A stretch of 64,000 bases of DNA from Verrucomicrobiia bacterium (GCA_022072455.1 JAJVHY010000004.1:248001-312000), one strand, 5' to 3'; counted from the stretch's first letter, positions 8,470-18,256 are shown. Translations and numbers: made by a program. Notes: a model not told the origin generated them from the letters alone.

Positions 8470-9705
8470 CTACAACCCGACAACCAAGCCGGCGGCGGCC
8501 ACACCGGTCTGACTCGCGTGGCGGATAATCCCGGTATTCTTGACGACGCTGCCGCCTGGTGTCCCGGCGCGTGCGAATACATTCTGAAGATTCAGGTGGC
8601 CGATTGTCCCGCAGTTGCGTACGAGATTGACCGGAGCGGGAAATTGGTTGACCAGCGTGACGTCGCTCAACTGCAGACTTTCGACGGTCGCGCCCGACTC
8701 GATGTGGATGTCATCGACGGGCACCGCGGTTTCGGTCCGGTGATAATCGCGCAGCGTCAGGTTCGAGACGACTGCGGGAGCATCAATCCAGATTTGGGAG
8801 AAGCCCGACCAAAGCGGCCCCGCCTGAGGTTTGGCCGTGCCCGCGGCGGATTTGGAACAAAAAACGCCTTCGATGGAAATATCGTCAAACGTGCTCGGCT
8901 CACCGGGATGGACTTTGTGATTGGTGAAGGAAACGACATTATGCCGATAGGTGCCGAAGATGTTGGCGAGTCTGACCCGGCGGATCGGTGAGCCCGCCGA
9001 GAGCAGGCGCACGCCGGTATAGCCATCTTGCGACCAGATGCCGTCCACGAGAATGTCGGTGATCGGGCCGCGGCTGAGTTCCGCGATGCTGCCGTCGTCG
9101 GCGTTCAACGCGACGAGGTCGTCATTGGTCGTGCCCTTGAGATTCCCGATGCGCCCTTCGTGGCAATTACCGTGGAGATGGACGCCGTCCATGTTCGCGC
9201 GCAGCAGATTGTAGTCGAACGTAATGTCTTCGATGGTGAACCGACGCAGATTCGCCGCCTGAAAACCGAACATCTCCGGATCTTTCAGCGTGAGGTTCGC
9301 CACTCGCAAGTCGGTGACCCGATTGAACTGCATCAGCACGCCGAGGTAGCGGCACGGATCGAACGGGACTTTCCAATTGCCAGTCTGATGGTATTCGCAG
9401 GTCTGGTGCGCGTTATTGCCATCCCAAATGCCGCCGGTCACGGTGATGCGTTGGTTGCCCCGCTCATGGTCGGCATTCGTGAGCATGTGCGCGTGAGCCT
9501 GATCAGCCAAACGGATCACGGCGTGCCGGTCCGCCGCGAGTGTCTGGCCGGAATGAATCAGCAGCGGCCGGCTGATCAGGTAACACACCGGCGGCGCCGG
9601 CAGCCAAACCGTTGCCGCGCCGCTGTTGAGTGCCGCCTGCAAGCCGGCGGTGTCATCGTGTTGACCATCGCCGACCACACCGGAAAAGTTGAGGGCTGAT
9701 CGCAT
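8470..9705 (-). CDS. Right-handed beta-helix protein (pectate lyase / polygalacturonase-like)
   Basis: A 411-residue protein with the N-terminal FSGVVGDGQHDDTAGLQAAL signature of the Pectate_lyase_3/GH28-type beta-helix superfamily, followed by repeating short beta-strand turns with NADDG- and HGNCHEG-type loops. The superfamily contains polysaccharide lyases, polygalacturonases and phage tailspikes. No signal peptide is visible at the chosen start, which is unusual for a polysaccharide-degrading enzyme. Catalytic residues cannot be assigned with confidence. Upstream lies the TerB/DUF697 gene on the same strand, separated by about 70 bases. Confidence 0.7.
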   Translation of the reverse strand: MRSALNFSGVVGDGQHDDTAGLQAALNSGAATVWLPAPPVCYLISRPLLIHSGQTLAADRHAVIRLADQAHAHMLTNADHERGNQRITVTGGIWDGNNAHQTCEYHQTGNWKVPFDPCRYLGVLMQFNRVTDLRVANLTLKDPEMFGFQAANLRRFTIEDITFDYNLLRANMDGVHLHGNCHEGRIGNLKGTTNDDLVALNADDGSIAELSRGPITDILVDGIWSQDGYTGVRLLSAGSPIRRVRLANIFGTYRHNVVSFTNHKVHPGEPSTFDDISIEGVFCSKSAAGTAKPQAGPLWSGFSQIWIDAPAVVSNLTLRDYHRTETAVPVDDIHIESGATVESLQLSDVTLVNQFPAPVNLVRNCGTIGHLNLQNVFARAGTPGGSVVKNTGIIRHASQTGVAAAGLVVGL

Positions 9706-9777
9706 GTTTCCGATGCTAACACGACACCCGCGGTTTGTGCAAAACCCGGTAACCCGGAAATCGCAGCGGCTGAAAAG

Positions 9778-10704
9778 CTAGGCCGACTGCGACCGGATGA
9801 GCGGCAGCAAGTCGGTGACACTGACCTGCCGGGCTTGCTGATCGATGGCGCCGGCGTGCTGGCCGTGCAGCGACTGAGCTTTGGTCTTGAATGCTTCGAA
9901 CAGTTCCCGGAGTTGCAGCGCCGAAAGCGTCCGTCCCCCGGCGTAGTATTTCTTCGCCATGTGACCCAACGCGTACGTCGTGGCAAAGGTCAGGCCGGAA
10001 CTGGCAGCTTGCTGGCCGAGGCCGCGCAACAAACCGCCCCCGGCTTTCCCCAGGAACCCACCCACCAGCTTGCGCGCATAGCCCTCGACCACCTGCGAGG
10101 TCAAGCCCACACCGGCAGTGGCGAGCAATTCCTTGATGTGGCCGCGCCCGAGTTGGTGGCCGTACCGGGCCCCGACCCGGTAGACCATCTTGATCTGCAA
10201 CGGCACAATCGCCATCGTCGCCAGTGACTCCGGCAGCAGTTCGAGCGCGGCATTGAGGATCGCATAGTTCAGGATGGTCTTATCCACTTCGGCGTCCACG
10301 TCGGCGGTGTTAGCCGGCAGCACCGGCGCGGTCACCGGGGCGGTGGCGACGGCTTCGGCTTGTTTTTCGAAAACCTGGGTCGCCCCGGCGGCAAGGCCCA
10401 ACACCGTCCGCAACTCGGAGAGAAATTGCTTTTCCGACTCGGTCAACGCCTCATCGGCCTCGGCCACACACACAGCCATTTCATAGGCCAGTTGCCGGTG
10501 CGCGTTGGCGGTCAGCAGGGCGGCGGCATCCCGCAAGGTGACCTGCCGCAATAGCACACGCTGGTAGAGGGCGCTGGCCCGCGCTTGTGGGAGGGTCTCG
10601 CAGATGCGCTTAATCTCAGCGCGCTCCCGGTCGTCCTTCCCGCCGTCGGCAAACGCCGCCATCAGGCAAATGGTCAGGATCGCGTCTTGTTCGGCCTGGT
10701 TCAT
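9778..10704 (-). CDS. TerB-like / DUF697-like two-domain protein
   Basis: A 308-residue protein. Residues 5-125 resemble the TerB (tellurite-resistance/stress) helical domain, with acidic FADGGKDDRERAEIKRI and CVAEADEALTESEKQFL repeats. Residues 150-270 resemble DUF697, with the ILNAALELLPESLATMAIVP hydrophobic segment, the LQIKMVYRVGARYG motif and a Gly-rich membrane-like stretch. Both families are associated with envelope or metal stress, but no biochemical role is settled. Its start overlaps the stop of the small membrane protein gene by 4 bases, so the two are expressed together. Confidence 0.65.
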   Translation of the reverse strand: MNQAEQDAILTICLMAAFADGGKDDRERAEIKRICETLPQARASALYQRVLLRQVTLRDAAALLTANAHRQLAYEMAVCVAEADEALTESEKQFLSELRTVLGLAAGATQVFEKQAEAVATAPVTAPVLPANTADVDAEVDKTILNYAILNAALELLPESLATMAIVPLQIKMVYRVGARYGHQLGRGHIKELLATAGVGLTSQVVEGYARKLVGGFLGKAGGGLLRGLGQQAASSGLTFATTYALGHMAKKYYAGGRTLSALQLRELFEAFKTKAQSLHGQHAGAIDQQARQVSVTDLLPLIRSQSA

Positions 10705-11063
10705 ACCGGCACCTCCCGGCGCAACAACCGCGCGATTGTGGCCACCGTCGCCAGAAGCATCAACGAGATCAAGACAGCAGTAGTCAATTTGTCTGCATTA
10801 CCCTGCGCGACGGCCAGCCAGCCAACCGTGGCACGCCAAGCGAAAATCAGAGTCAGAAGCCCGGTAATTCCCAGCGCCGCCTTCCTCGCCCAGCGCATGC
10901 CGCGCAGCCACAGCACGCCGCAGGCGATGGACAACGCGCCAAACACCCCCCCGGACATCAGGGCGGTCCTAGCCTTCTCCGGGTTCGAGAGATAGCCCAC
11001 CAACCCGATCAGGATGAGAAACACCCCGTAGCCAACCAACCATCTGCCCAATTCGATTTTCAT
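10701..11063 (-). CDS. Small four-helix membrane protein (TMEM14-like)
   Basis: A 120-residue protein with four predicted membrane helices at about 10-28, 36-54, 62-78 and 90-110. The first two with their GLVGYLSNPEKARTALMSGG linker resemble the UPF0136/TMEM14 family, but the match is by eye only. It is the first gene of a coupled pair with the TerB/DUF697 protein (ATGA overlap), suggesting both act at the inner membrane. No function is known. The gap of about 45 bases to the next gene downstream contains nothing I recognise. Confidence 0.55.
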   Translation of the reverse strand: MKIELGRWLVGYGVFLILIGLVGYLSNPEKARTALMSGGVFGALSIACGVLWLRGMRWARKAALGITGLLTLIFAWRATVGWLAVAQGNADKLTTAVLISLMLLATVATIARLLRREVPV

Positions 11064-11109
11064 ATTGTTCCAGAAATTTGACGTTAGACGCCACTGGTGT
11101 CGTCAGCGT

Positions 11110-13635
11110 TCACTTCGCCTCGGGCGCGGGCTGTTCCTGAAGACCCGCGTAAATGGCTTGGATGAATTGACCGTGGTACTTGTTCAGATTCTTGCCGGCC
11201 CCGTTGCGGCACATGACGATGATCAGGTCGTTGACGGGGTCAATCCGCAGCGTGGCATTCGAGGCCGCCATGTGTCCGAGGGTGGTTGGCGCCATCGCAG
11301 GTACGTCCCGGAAGAACATTGTGCCCAAGCCGTAAACGCCATCGACTGTCGCGCCTTGCTCGCGCAGGGGACGCGGCTGGAGCATCTCGAACTGTGCGGG
11401 GCCGAAGAAGCGCATGTTCCCGTAGGCGCCCTTGTTCAAGATCATCTGGGCGATGCGCGCGACCTCCAACGGCGTGGACATCGTCCCGTGGGTCGTCCAG
11501 CGCGTGTCGGTGTTTTGGCAGTCCAGCGGATCGAGCAGATGCTTCCGGTAGAATTGCGGCATGGCTTCGCCCGAGATTTGTTCCATGACTTTCCCGGCGA
11601 GGGCGATGTCAACGCCGTTGTAAATGTTCACACTGCCGATCGGCAGGCCTTCGACGTGTTCGGCCACGAGTTCTTCGAGGTCGTTCATCTCATCGCCCCA
11701 GTGGCCTTCGAGGCCGGTCGTGTGATTGAATAGACTCCGAATGGTCAGCGGCTTCACCGTCTTGGCCCCGCGAAATGGCGGAAGATATTTCTCCACCAGA
11801 TCGTCGGGATGCACCAAACCTTGGTCGGCCAACATCATCAGCAGCGTGCCGGTCATCAATTTGGTGATGGATTGCATGGCGCTCGGCGTGGTCACGGTCA
11901 TGGGTTGGCCGGCCCGGGTGCCATACGCCTTGTGCAACACCACCACGCCGTGCCGCACCACGCCGACCGCGAAGGCTTCATCGGTATCCGCCGCCCACGC
12001 TTGCAGAACTTCGTCGATCTTCTGGGGCGCGTCGGCTTTCATGCCGGCTTCCGCCAGCGGGCCGTCGCGCACCACGGGAGCGGGCTGGCCGGCGAGCGGT
12101 TTGGGGCAGACAAACGGACCCGGGAAAGCTTTGTCATTGCCATAGAGTTTGCGTTTCAGGTTCACCCACCATTGCCGGTCCAGCGCGGCGGGGTCGTTGA
12201 ACATGTTCGTACCGCCGGTGGAGTCAGCGAGACCGGCCAGCAGGATGGCACCGGCAGCGCGGCGCGTGAACGTCTCCGCCACGGATTGGCGCACGAAGTC
12301 GGTGAACAATTTGTCGCGATCGGTGAATTCCTTCGGCAGCCACGGCCGCAGGACATCACCGCTACCGGCGACTGGCGCGCCGTGCAACCATTCGACCTCT
12401 TTATCGAGCCGGTACAGCGTGCCGAACCGGTGAAACACCTTGCCGTCGGCCCGCGTGATCGTGGCCACCGCGCCGTAGCGGCCGGGCGTCTTGGCCTCGG
12501 TCACCGGCTGGTGGTTGGCATCGTAATAGGTGAATGTGCATTCATAATCACCAATCGCGGACGCCATGTCGCGGGGCTGCGCGAAATCCCCCCGCGGGAA
12601 CTGGCTGCCGGTAAAACAGTAGGCCGAGAAGGCAAACGGTTCGGCGAGCGCGCGGGTGAGACGGTCCGCCGCTTTCGGCCCGAGCAGGACGCCTTGCCCG
12701 GCCAGCTTGCCATCCACCATGTAGGTCAGCGGTCGGGTGCTTTGGGCCGGGACCAGTGCAATCGCGGCCCGACCGGTGGCACGCTGGTTGGCGGGCTTGA
12801 GCAAAACCTTGGTCAGTTCTTGGCCGGCGCTGAGCACCGTCACTTCCTTGCCGGCTAAAGTGGCTGGACCGTTCAGGACCAGATACTCCGCCACCCCGGC
12901 CGTCTGGATGCAGCCGGCAATTTGCTGGCGACTGCTGGGCCGCGTGGCGAGACGAATGCGGTGCATCCGATCGGAGTACTGGAACGTGCCGTCGGCCGGA
13001 TACCAGACCGCGTGAAATTGTTCGGCCCCGTCAAACTCGTCGCCAAAAAATTGCAGCCCCAGTTCCAGCCCCGGCTTGGGTTGCAGACCGATGTTCTCCC
13101 ATGGCAACAGCACTTCGATCTGGCAACCATCCGCCGTGCGACTACTGGCGGCGGCAACGGCCAGCGGTTTGGCCTTCAAGCCGGGATCACTGCGAAAATC
13201 GTACAGATGATGCCGCAGTAAGGGCTGATTCGGATCCATGCCGGGCGCGATGATGGTTTGATACATCTGTTTACCGCCGCGCTTGTCGGCGACATAAATC
13301 TCAATACAGTCGCCCTTGTACAATTCGGCGGCCTTGAGCGACTCAAGGAAGTGGTCATCCCGCAAGATCGCCAAGACCACGAGGCCTTTTTCGTTCCAAC
13401 CGACGCGGAACCGGCAGTCGTAGTCAGCCGGCGCGAGCGTCGCTCCATTTTTCGAGGCCAGCGTTTCCACGATCATCCCGCGTCGGCCCCAGTCATCAGC
13501 TTTACCATCAATGACGATGCCGGCGATGCGGGGGATATCGAACAGGGGCGGGCTAGAAGCGATTTGTCCGAAGGTGGCAGTGGTCACCCACAGAAATACC
13601 GAGATCGAGACGGAATATTTTTTGACGAATCGCAT
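11110..13635 (-). CDS. Secreted CBM9-like / class C beta-lactamase-fold serine hydrolase fusion
   Basis: An 841-residue protein. The ATG at 13635 gives a signal peptide (MRFVKKYSVSISVFLW...) and has a GGGGAG ribosome site 6 bases upstream. Residues about 30-230 resemble a family 9 carbohydrate-binding module, as found in xylan- and mannan-binding proteins. A central region of about 300 residues is unassigned. The C-terminal 270 residues form a beta-lactamase/penicillin-binding-protein-like serine hydrolase with the S-x-x-K motif Ser589-Ile-Thr-Lys592. The second motif reads YNG rather than the usual Y-x-N, so activity should be tested. An esterase or peptidase role in the periplasm is more likely than antibiotic resistance. 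Confidence 0.75.
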   Translation of the reverse strand: MRFVKKYSVSISVFLWVTTATFGQIASSPPLFDIPRIAGIVIDGKADDWGRRGMIVETLASKNGATLAPADYDCRFRVGWNEKGLVVLAILRDDHFLESLKAAELYKGDCIEIYVADKRGGKQMYQTIIAPGMDPNQPLLRHHLYDFRSDPGLKAKPLAVAAASSRTADGCQIEVLLPWENIGLQPKPGLELGLQFFGDEFDGAEQFHAVWYPADGTFQYSDRMHRIRLATRPSSRQQIAGCIQTAGVAEYLVLNGPATLAGKEVTVLSAGQELTKVLLKPANQRATGRAAIALVPAQSTRPLTYMVDGKLAGQGVLLGPKAADRLTRALAEPFAFSAYCFTGSQFPRGDFAQPRDMASAIGDYECTFTYYDANHQPVTEAKTPGRYGAVATITRADGKVFHRFGTLYRLDKEVEWLHGAPVAGSGDVLRPWLPKEFTDRDKLFTDFVRQSVAETFTRRAAGAILLAGLADSTGGTNMFNDPAALDRQWWVNLKRKLYGNDKAFPGPFVCPKPLAGQPAPVVRDGPLAEAGMKADAPQKIDEVLQAWAADTDEAFAVGVVRHGVVVLHKAYGTRAGQPMTVTTPSAMQSITKLMTGTLLMMLADQGLVHPDDLVEKYLPPFRGAKTVKPLTIRSLFNHTTGLEGHWGDEMNDLEELVAEHVEGLPIGSVNIYNGVDIALAGKVMEQISGEAMPQFYRKHLLDPLDCQNTDTRWTTHGTMSTPLEVARIAQMILNKGAYGNMRFFGPAQFEMLQPRPLREQGATVDGVYGLGTMFFRDVPAMAPTTLGHMAASNATLRIDPVNDLIIVMCRNGAGKNLNKYHGQFIQAIYAGLQEQPAPEAK

Positions 13636-13792
13636 GGCAACTCCCCTTGTTTTGGGGATGAGTACCAACTCTGTTGCCATTGGGAAATCTTTATTCACCC
13701 ACCCGCCGCACCGGTGGTGACGCGCGTGAAAAGCCAATCCTTGGACAAAAAAACAAAAGCACGCCCGCACCGTTCTGGTTAAGGTGACACGC
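13636..13792. promoter_or_regulatory. Divergent intergenic region
   Basis: This 157-base space separates the start of the minus-strand serine hydrolase from the start of the plus-strand beta-helix gene, so both promoters must lie here. An A-rich stretch (13746-13760) is present. I could not identify convincing -35/-10 pairs or an operator. Confidence 0.4.
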
Positions 13793-15700
13793 ATGACTAC
13801 TGCCATTCAGGAATTTTTCGTCAGTCCAACCGGCGCCGATACGAATGTCGGGACAGCGGCCGCACCATTCCAAACCCTCACCCGCGCGCGCGACGCGATT
13901 CGCGCCTGGAAAACGGCCAACGAAGGAAAATTACCGCCCGGCGGGATCCGCGTTCTACTCCAGACCGGTACCTACCAGCTGGCCGAGACGTTCACGCTCA
14001 CCCCGTCAGACTCCGGCGCCGCCGGCAAACCCATTCGTTATGAAGCCGCTCCCGGCGCCAAACCCGTCATCACCAGCGCCCGCGAAATTACCGGCTGGCG
14101 CAAATTGACCGAAGTGGTACCCGGCGTCACGGACGCGGCAAAAGGCAATCTCTTCGTCGCCGATGTGCCGAAAGGCTGGCGGCTCCATTACTTCTTCGTC
14201 AACGGCCAACGCCAGCAAGTCGCCCGCTGGCCCAACCATTACCGCTGGCGGGAATGGCCGGTCTACAAAGTTTACGACGACGCCGGCATGCAATGGCCGG
14301 ACGATGTGCCGGTCGACCATCTCCCCGACAACGGCGACACCGAGATGGTTCAATTGCCGGCGGAGTTTTGGAACATCCTCGTTTCCATCCGCCAACTCGA
14401 CCGCGCCCGGCGCGTCACCCAATTCGCCACCAACAACCCGGTCGTCCTCGCCAAAAAAATCCCGGACTGGATGCCGCATCAATTCGCCCTGCTCAACGCC
14501 CTCTGTCTGCTCGACGAACCCGGCGACTGGTGCGTGGACAGCGCTGCCGGCAAACTTTACTACTGGCCGCCCGACGGCACCATGGCCGGCAAGACCGCCA
14601 CCGCGCCCGCGCTCTACCGGCTCGTGGAGTTTGCCGGGGACGCCGAAGGCGGGCCGGTCGTGGGCCACGTCGAATTCAACGGCCTGACCTTTCACGGCAC
14701 CGACCGCGTCCCCGAGGACGAATGGCCCGCCCACTGGCTCAAGCGCAACTCTGAAATTTCCGATGCCGCCATCCACCTGACCGGCGTGCGCGATTGCGCC
14801 ATCACCAACTGCGTCATCACCGATGTCGGCGCGTGCGGCATCACCCTCGCGCACTGGGCGAAACGCGTGCGGATCGTCGGCAACAAGATCGGCCCCACCG
14901 GCTCCTGTGGGATTTACTCCCACGGTTGGGGTGCCGGGTCTCTCGACACCAACCGCGACAATGTCATCACCCGAAATTACATCCACGATCCCGGCAGCGC
15001 GCCCTACTGGCATGCCGCCGCGATCTCGCTCGTGGCCGCCAGCCGGCACACCATCACCCACAACTACCTCGAAAACCTACCCTACGCCGGCATCTCCATC
15101 GCCGAAAATATGTGCAAGGAAATTCCCACCGATCTCGCCACCCGGCAGTATCCCGCCCCGCGCGAGGCCGCCAACGCCTACAAACAATTTCGCTACACCG
15201 AGTTGCCGCATCGGCCGGCGTGGACCGAGCACAACGTCAAAGACATTCTCCATACCGGCGACAGTCGCATCGAACGGAATATCATTCACAACTACATGCT
15301 CAAACTCAACGACGGCGCGGCGTTGTACTGCTGGGGCGTCGGCGAAAACAACGTCTGGCGCGAGAACATCATCGCCCGCACGATCGACACCGAGAAAAGT
15401 TTTGGGATTTACATGGACGACGAAACCCATTTCGCGCTCGTCGAGGGCAATCGCATCTGGGGGCCGATTGCCCGGCCCTGGTTCGACAACAGCCATGATG
15501 CACTCGGCCAGCCGATTGCGGAAATGTGTGAGAATACCGACCCGCTGCCAACCGCCAGTGGCGGTTGCAGCAACACCTACCGGAACAACCTCGCCAGTCC
15601 CGTGGCAAAACCCGCCGGCTACGATGAGTTGCTGACGAAGATCGTGGCCGACGTGCAGAGCGCCGGCGGCTGGCCCGGCAAGCCCACCCCGCCCGCCTGA
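13793..15700 (+). CDS. Right-handed parallel beta-helix protein, putative glycoside hydrolase/lyase
   Basis: A 635-residue protein. The opening EFFVSPTGADTNVGTAAAPF, then RARDAIRAWK, LLQTGTYQL and the DSG-based strand are typical of large beta-helix carbohydrate enzymes, including the GH141 type. Repeats of NYIHDPG/NYLENLPYAG/NIIHNYM turns follow through residue 560. The ATG at 13793 was preferred to a GTG three codons earlier because AAGG precedes it at suitable distance. No signal peptide is visible. It opens the plus-strand carbohydrate locus. Exact activity is not assignable; an enzyme acting on fucose-, xylose- or uronate-containing glycans is a guess. Confidence 0.7.
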   Translation: MTTAIQEFFVSPTGADTNVGTAAAPFQTLTRARDAIRAWKTANEGKLPPGGIRVLLQTGTYQLAETFTLTPSDSGAAGKPIRYEAAPGAKPVITSAREITGWRKLTEVVPGVTDAAKGNLFVADVPKGWRLHYFFVNGQRQQVARWPNHYRWREWPVYKVYDDAGMQWPDDVPVDHLPDNGDTEMVQLPAEFWNILVSIRQLDRARRVTQFATNNPVVLAKKIPDWMPHQFALLNALCLLDEPGDWCVDSAAGKLYYWPPDGTMAGKTATAPALYRLVEFAGDAEGGPVVGHVEFNGLTFHGTDRVPEDEWPAHWLKRNSEISDAAIHLTGVRDCAITNCVITDVGACGITLAHWAKRVRIVGNKIGPTGSCGIYSHGWGAGSLDTNRDNVITRNYIHDPGSAPYWHAAAISLVAASRHTITHNYLENLPYAGISIAENMCKEIPTDLATRQYPAPREAANAYKQFRYTELPHRPAWTEHNVKDILHTGDSRIERNIIHNYMLKLNDGAALYCWGVGENNVWRENIIARTIDTEKSFGIYMDDETHFALVEGNRIWGPIARPWFDNSHDALGQPIAEMCENTDPLPTASGGCSNTYRNNLASPVAKPAGYDELLTKIVADVQSAGGWPGKPTPPA

Positions 15701-15849
15701 AATGACCAACTCGGAACCAGCACGTTGGATCACCACGAAATTCATAGGCACGCCCGATCCGTACACCTCCGGCCGTCTCGGAATATTGTCCAAGTGATGC
15801 CGGAGCCTGGGCTTTACCCCGCACGGGCCGGGTTGTTAGTTTGGCCGCC

Positions 15850-16452
15850 ATGAGCCGATGCGAAGAAATTGAATGGTGCAATGTGTGGATCACGAGCGCG
15901 CCGAGCTCGACCTTGCCGCGGGTCTTGCTCGTCGGCGATTCCATCACGCAATCCTATTACACCACCGTCGAGACCGAACTGGCCGGCAAGTATAGCTGCG
16001 CCCGACTGGCCACTTCCCGCAGCATTTGTGACCCCGTGTTCCGACGCGAACTGGATTTGGTCTTGGCGGATTACCGCTACGCGGCCATCCACTTCAACAA
16101 CGGTCTGCACGGCTGGGCTTACAGCGAGGCCGCGTACGCCGCGGCGCTCCCGCCGATCCTCGACACCCTCAGCGCCGCCGGCCGCGTCATCTGGGCCAGC
16201 ACCACGCCCATGCGCAATCCCAGCGACTTGAACACCTATGCTGACACGTTCCCCCGGATCCGGGAACGCAATCAAATTGCCGCCACCGCCGCCACCGCAC
16301 GCCAGATTCCAATCAATGATCTTTTCACCCTCGCCGAAGCCCACCCGGAGTACTACAGCCAGGACGGCGTGCATTTTCAGGAATCCGGCATGCAAGCTGC
16401 CGGCCGCCAAGTCGCCCGCATGATCCAGCACAGTGCGTGTCAGGCTTCGTGA
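15850..16452 (+). CDS. SGNH/GDSL-type hydrolase (putative carbohydrate esterase)
   Basis: A 200-residue hydrolase with the SGNH fold. The block I motif GDSIT carries Ser31. A FNNGLHGW segment carries the block III Asn. DGVHF near the end carries Asp172 and His175, completing the triad. No signal peptide is visible at the ATG at 15850. The stop is followed immediately by the ATG of the next gene (zero spacing), so it is co-translated with a glycosidase-like protein. Together with its place in a carbohydrate locus this suggests removal of acyl groups from oligosaccharides taken into the cell; the substrate is inferred only. Confidence 0.82.
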   Translation: MSRCEEIEWCNVWITSAPSSTLPRVLLVGDSITQSYYTTVETELAGKYSCARLATSRSICDPVFRRELDLVLADYRYAAIHFNNGLHGWAYSEAAYAAALPPILDTLSAAGRVIWASTTPMRNPSDLNTYADTFPRIRERNQIAATAATARQIPINDLFTLAEAHPEYYSQDGVHFQESGMQAAGRQVARMIQHSACQAS

Positions 16453-18156
16453 ATGAAACTTGGACTCTCGACTGACTTCGGCTCGCCGCATCACTGGCAA
16501 CGGCTCGTGGATTTCGCCGCGCGCCACGATGTGGATCGGCTCGTGTACTGGGGCAACTACTCCGTGCCCGGCGCCACGACGCCGTGCCTCTTCACCCCGT
16601 GGCCGGGCGCGGTCAGCGCGGAGCAACGCGCGCTCCGGCAAGGTGTCCGCGAGTCCATGACCAACGCCGCCCAGCTCACCCACCGCTCCGGCAAGGAGTT
16701 CTGGTACGTTTACCAAGTCCTGATGCTCCCGCCCGTCGAACAATCCCGGCAAGCTTGGCCGGCCTTGTTCAACGCCCACAGCGAACCGGACCTGGCGCAC
16801 CCCTTGGTCGAGGAAATCATCCACTACCAACTCGACGAAGCCCGCGCCATCGCGCCGCATTTGCACGGCTTGGAGTTGTGGATCATGGAAGGCGCGAACA
16901 TCATCTTGTCCCACCTCCGGCACCAATCGCTGACGCTCGAACAGATCGTCGAGCGTATCCTGGGAATCGTGGACAACTATTGCCGGGCGAAAGGACTGCG
17001 CCTCGCGGTGGACTTGCACACCGCCGGCGGTCACAAACCGACGCTCGACGCGATCCTCGCCGCCGCCCTGCGTCGCCCGCACGTGTTGGTCAGCGGCGAC
17101 AACGTCATCGGCGATTTCCATCTGCACCTCCCGTTCAACGCCCACCTCCAAAAAGCCGCGCGCACCAACCCGGTCCAAGTCCACTTCGATCTCAACGGCG
17201 AATACTGGGGACGCAACTTCACGCCGACCGTCGCCTTGGCGCAATACACCCGGCACGTCGCCGAAGCGCGCGCGTTGAACGCCGAGTACCTCGACGGCCG
17301 CATCGCGACGATTCACAACTGCGGGACGCCGCACGACCACGTGCTCCCCTCGCGCCGGCACTTCTACCCCGCGCTCCGGCAACTTCCGCCCGCCGCGCCC
17401 TTGCCGGCGAACATCGACGTCTGCTGCTTCGACACGCTCGGCGGCTTCAACGCCGAGTACTTCCTCCGCCACGCCCGCGACCCGTCGGTCCGGCCCGGCC
17501 CAGTGGTCCGGGAATTCCTCGCCGCCGAATTTGGCCCGGAAGTCGGCGCGCTCGCGTGGTTGCTGGAGAACCTCGAGCCGGTCAACGGCCGAATCTTTTT
17601 CTCCGACCAAAATTACAGCGGCGCGCAATCCCTGTTGCCGTACGAGTGGTTGATGCAGTTCTGGGCCATCGACCGGCATCTCACCACCCCCGCCGGCACG
17701 CCCTTGAACCCGACCGATGCCGGCGCGGCCTTTGCCGGCTGGCCGGTCCCCGTTGACCACTGCGTAGCCGGCCCGCAAGCCCAGATCGCCGAGAAACAAC
17801 TTGCCGTCGCCGAGACCCAAGCGTTCCACGAACTCGCCCGGCAAGCCACCACCCATTTCGCCCCGGCCCACCGCGAGTTCGTCATGCGCCAATTCGCCGA
17901 CCTCGTCCGCCGCGCCCGCGCCGGAGCAGTGTTGCTGGAAGCCATGACCCACCACTTCCATCTGCAAGCCGGCAAGACCAATGGCACGATCCCCGACCGG
18001 CAACGCCTCGCAGCATTGCTCGCCGAGATGCTGACACTGGCCGGCGAGTGGCGACACCATTACCCCGACGACCGCTGGAAATTCGCCGAGAGCCTGGAAA
18101 ACTGGCATAAGCTAATCACCTCAAAACTGACGACCGATCGCAGTCACACGCAGTGA
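16453..18156 (+). CDS. TIM-barrel glycoside-hydrolase-like protein (alpha-glucuronidase-like class)
   Basis: A 567-residue cytoplasmic protein. The N-terminal half has the alternating strand/helix pattern of a TIM barrel, with candidate catalytic acids in LELWIMEGAN and VHFDLNGEYWG. The C-terminal third is helical. The general look resembles alpha-glucuronidase-like proteins of environmental bacteria, and the gene at 54367-56028 belongs to the same broad class (compare its VEIQCAREYEGKG). No characterised family could be assigned with certainty. It follows the SGNH gene without a gap, suggesting joint processing of acylated oligosaccharides. Confidence 0.5.
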   Translation: MKLGLSTDFGSPHHWQRLVDFAARHDVDRLVYWGNYSVPGATTPCLFTPWPGAVSAEQRALRQGVRESMTNAAQLTHRSGKEFWYVYQVLMLPPVEQSRQAWPALFNAHSEPDLAHPLVEEIIHYQLDEARAIAPHLHGLELWIMEGANIILSHLRHQSLTLEQIVERILGIVDNYCRAKGLRLAVDLHTAGGHKPTLDAILAAALRRPHVLVSGDNVIGDFHLHLPFNAHLQKAARTNPVQVHFDLNGEYWGRNFTPTVALAQYTRHVAEARALNAEYLDGRIATIHNCGTPHDHVLPSRRHFYPALRQLPPAAPLPANIDVCCFDTLGGFNAEYFLRHARDPSVRPGPVVREFLAAEFGPEVGALAWLLENLEPVNGRIFFSDQNYSGAQSLLPYEWLMQFWAIDRHLTTPAGTPLNPTDAGAAFAGWPVPVDHCVAGPQAQIAEKQLAVAETQAFHELARQATTHFAPAHREFVMRQFADLVRRARAGAVLLEAMTHHFHLQAGKTNGTIPDRQRLAALLAEMLTLAGEWRHHYPDDRWKFAESLENWHKLITSKLTTDRSHTQ

Positions 18157-18256
18157 GAAAAAAGCGCAATGATTGGCTAAATAATCCAAGTCAATCGAAA
18201 CGCATATAGTTAGTGTCGAACAACCGCTCAGATTAAATTCGTCGAAGGAATCCACC

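Noticed and set aside
14006-15061. Minus-strand frame of 351 codons
   Set aside because: Antisense to the beta-helix gene, composed of low-complexity Gly/Val residues.
15814-18108. Minus-strand frame of 764 codons
   Set aside because: Antisense to the SGNH and TIM-barrel genes, no motifs, typical of GC-rich shadow frames.
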